From NCBI GenBank assembly GCA_018334615.1, contig JAGXLP010000076.1, forward strand, positions 1-5,957: a stretch of 5,957 nucleotides of DNA. The letters run 5' to 3'. The number at the start of each line of letters is the position of its first letter. The first letter of the stretch is position 1. The position numbers were made by a program, and so were the translations under genes. This stretch comes from Candidatus Bipolaricaulota bacterium (GTDB lineage Bacteria > Bipolaricaulota > Bipolaricaulia > M55B111). Below, piece by piece: positions 5,859 through 5,957 of this stretch. The notes beneath the pieces were generated by a model, which did not search any database, was not told the origin of the DNA, and was given only the letters and a program-made list of their open reading frames with translations.

Positions 5859-5957
5859 TTAGTCAACCCAGACCATTTCAGCAAATCCCAAGAATGCGCC
5901 CAGAGGACTGAACCTCTCTGTATTCTGGACGTTGTCTTCCGTTGCGTATAAGAATAC
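5859..5957 (-). CDS. C-terminal end of a probable extracellular solute-binding protein of the importer (partial)
   Basis: The last 32 codons are present, ending at a TAA (5861-5859). The rest lies beyond the right edge. The tail, with NTERFSPLGAFLGFAEMVWVD at its end, resembles the C-terminus of family 5 (Dpp/Opp-type) binding proteins, which often finish with an aromatic, short V-W/V-D stretch. The assignment rests mainly on position: it is directly upstream of the two permeases on the same strand, with a stoichiometry-type terminator after it. The signal peptide and ligand pocket are out of view, so the substrate class cannot be judged. Confidence 0.7.
   Translation of the reverse strand, partial: VFLYATEDNVQNTERFSPLGAFLGFAEMVWVD

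Overview
The window reads as bacterial chromosomal DNA of moderate GC content. The evidence is Shine-Dalgarno-like sites, an intrinsic terminator and a Dpp/Opp-type ABC importer locus. Nothing in it is phage, plasmid, IS or CRISPR. The long insertion in the second permease and the strong divergence of the other proteins suggest a poorly sampled, possibly thermophilic lineage. Candidate phyla such as Bipolaricaulota or a Thermotogae-like group come to mind, but that is a guess from general resemblance.

Layout. Positions 1-561 contain no gene I can defend. This stretch holds a possible sigma70-type promoter (174-202), a 121-nt element bounded by perfect 16-bp inverted repeats (286-406) with a 19-bp palindrome inside it (368-386), a second strong hairpin (446-467), and a small hairpin whose loop carries a Shine-Dalgarno-like sequence (525-542). 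Together these look like a long structured leader for the only plus-strand gene. That gene (562-1779) is a full-length but very divergent CoaBC homologue (coenzyme A biosynthesis fold) that lacks several residues needed for catalysis in the family.

A 59-bp convergent gap separates it from a minus-strand block that reads from right to left. The block contains the last 32 codons of a probable extracellular solute-binding protein (5859-5957), an intrinsic terminator (5806-5841), a DppB-type permease (4797-5801), a DppC-type permease (3667-4785) and a membrane-anchored protein (1839-3632). The last protein has two peptidase-MA-like (gluzincin-type) domains flanking a TPR-like segment, and both domains lack the zinc ligands.

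How the genes work together. The binding protein would capture a peptide or other oligomeric solute outside the cell and deliver it to the DppB/DppC channel. No ATPase gene lies downstream of the permeases, where dppD/dppF often sit, so the ATPases must be further upstream or elsewhere. The terminator between the binding protein and the permeases would make the binding protein more abundant than the channel. The most unusual feature is that this terminator hairpin lies between a perfect AAGGAGG and the dppB start codon, so the same hairpin could tune both transcription read-through and translation initiation. A weaker version of the same arrangement appears in front of the pseudo-peptidase gene.
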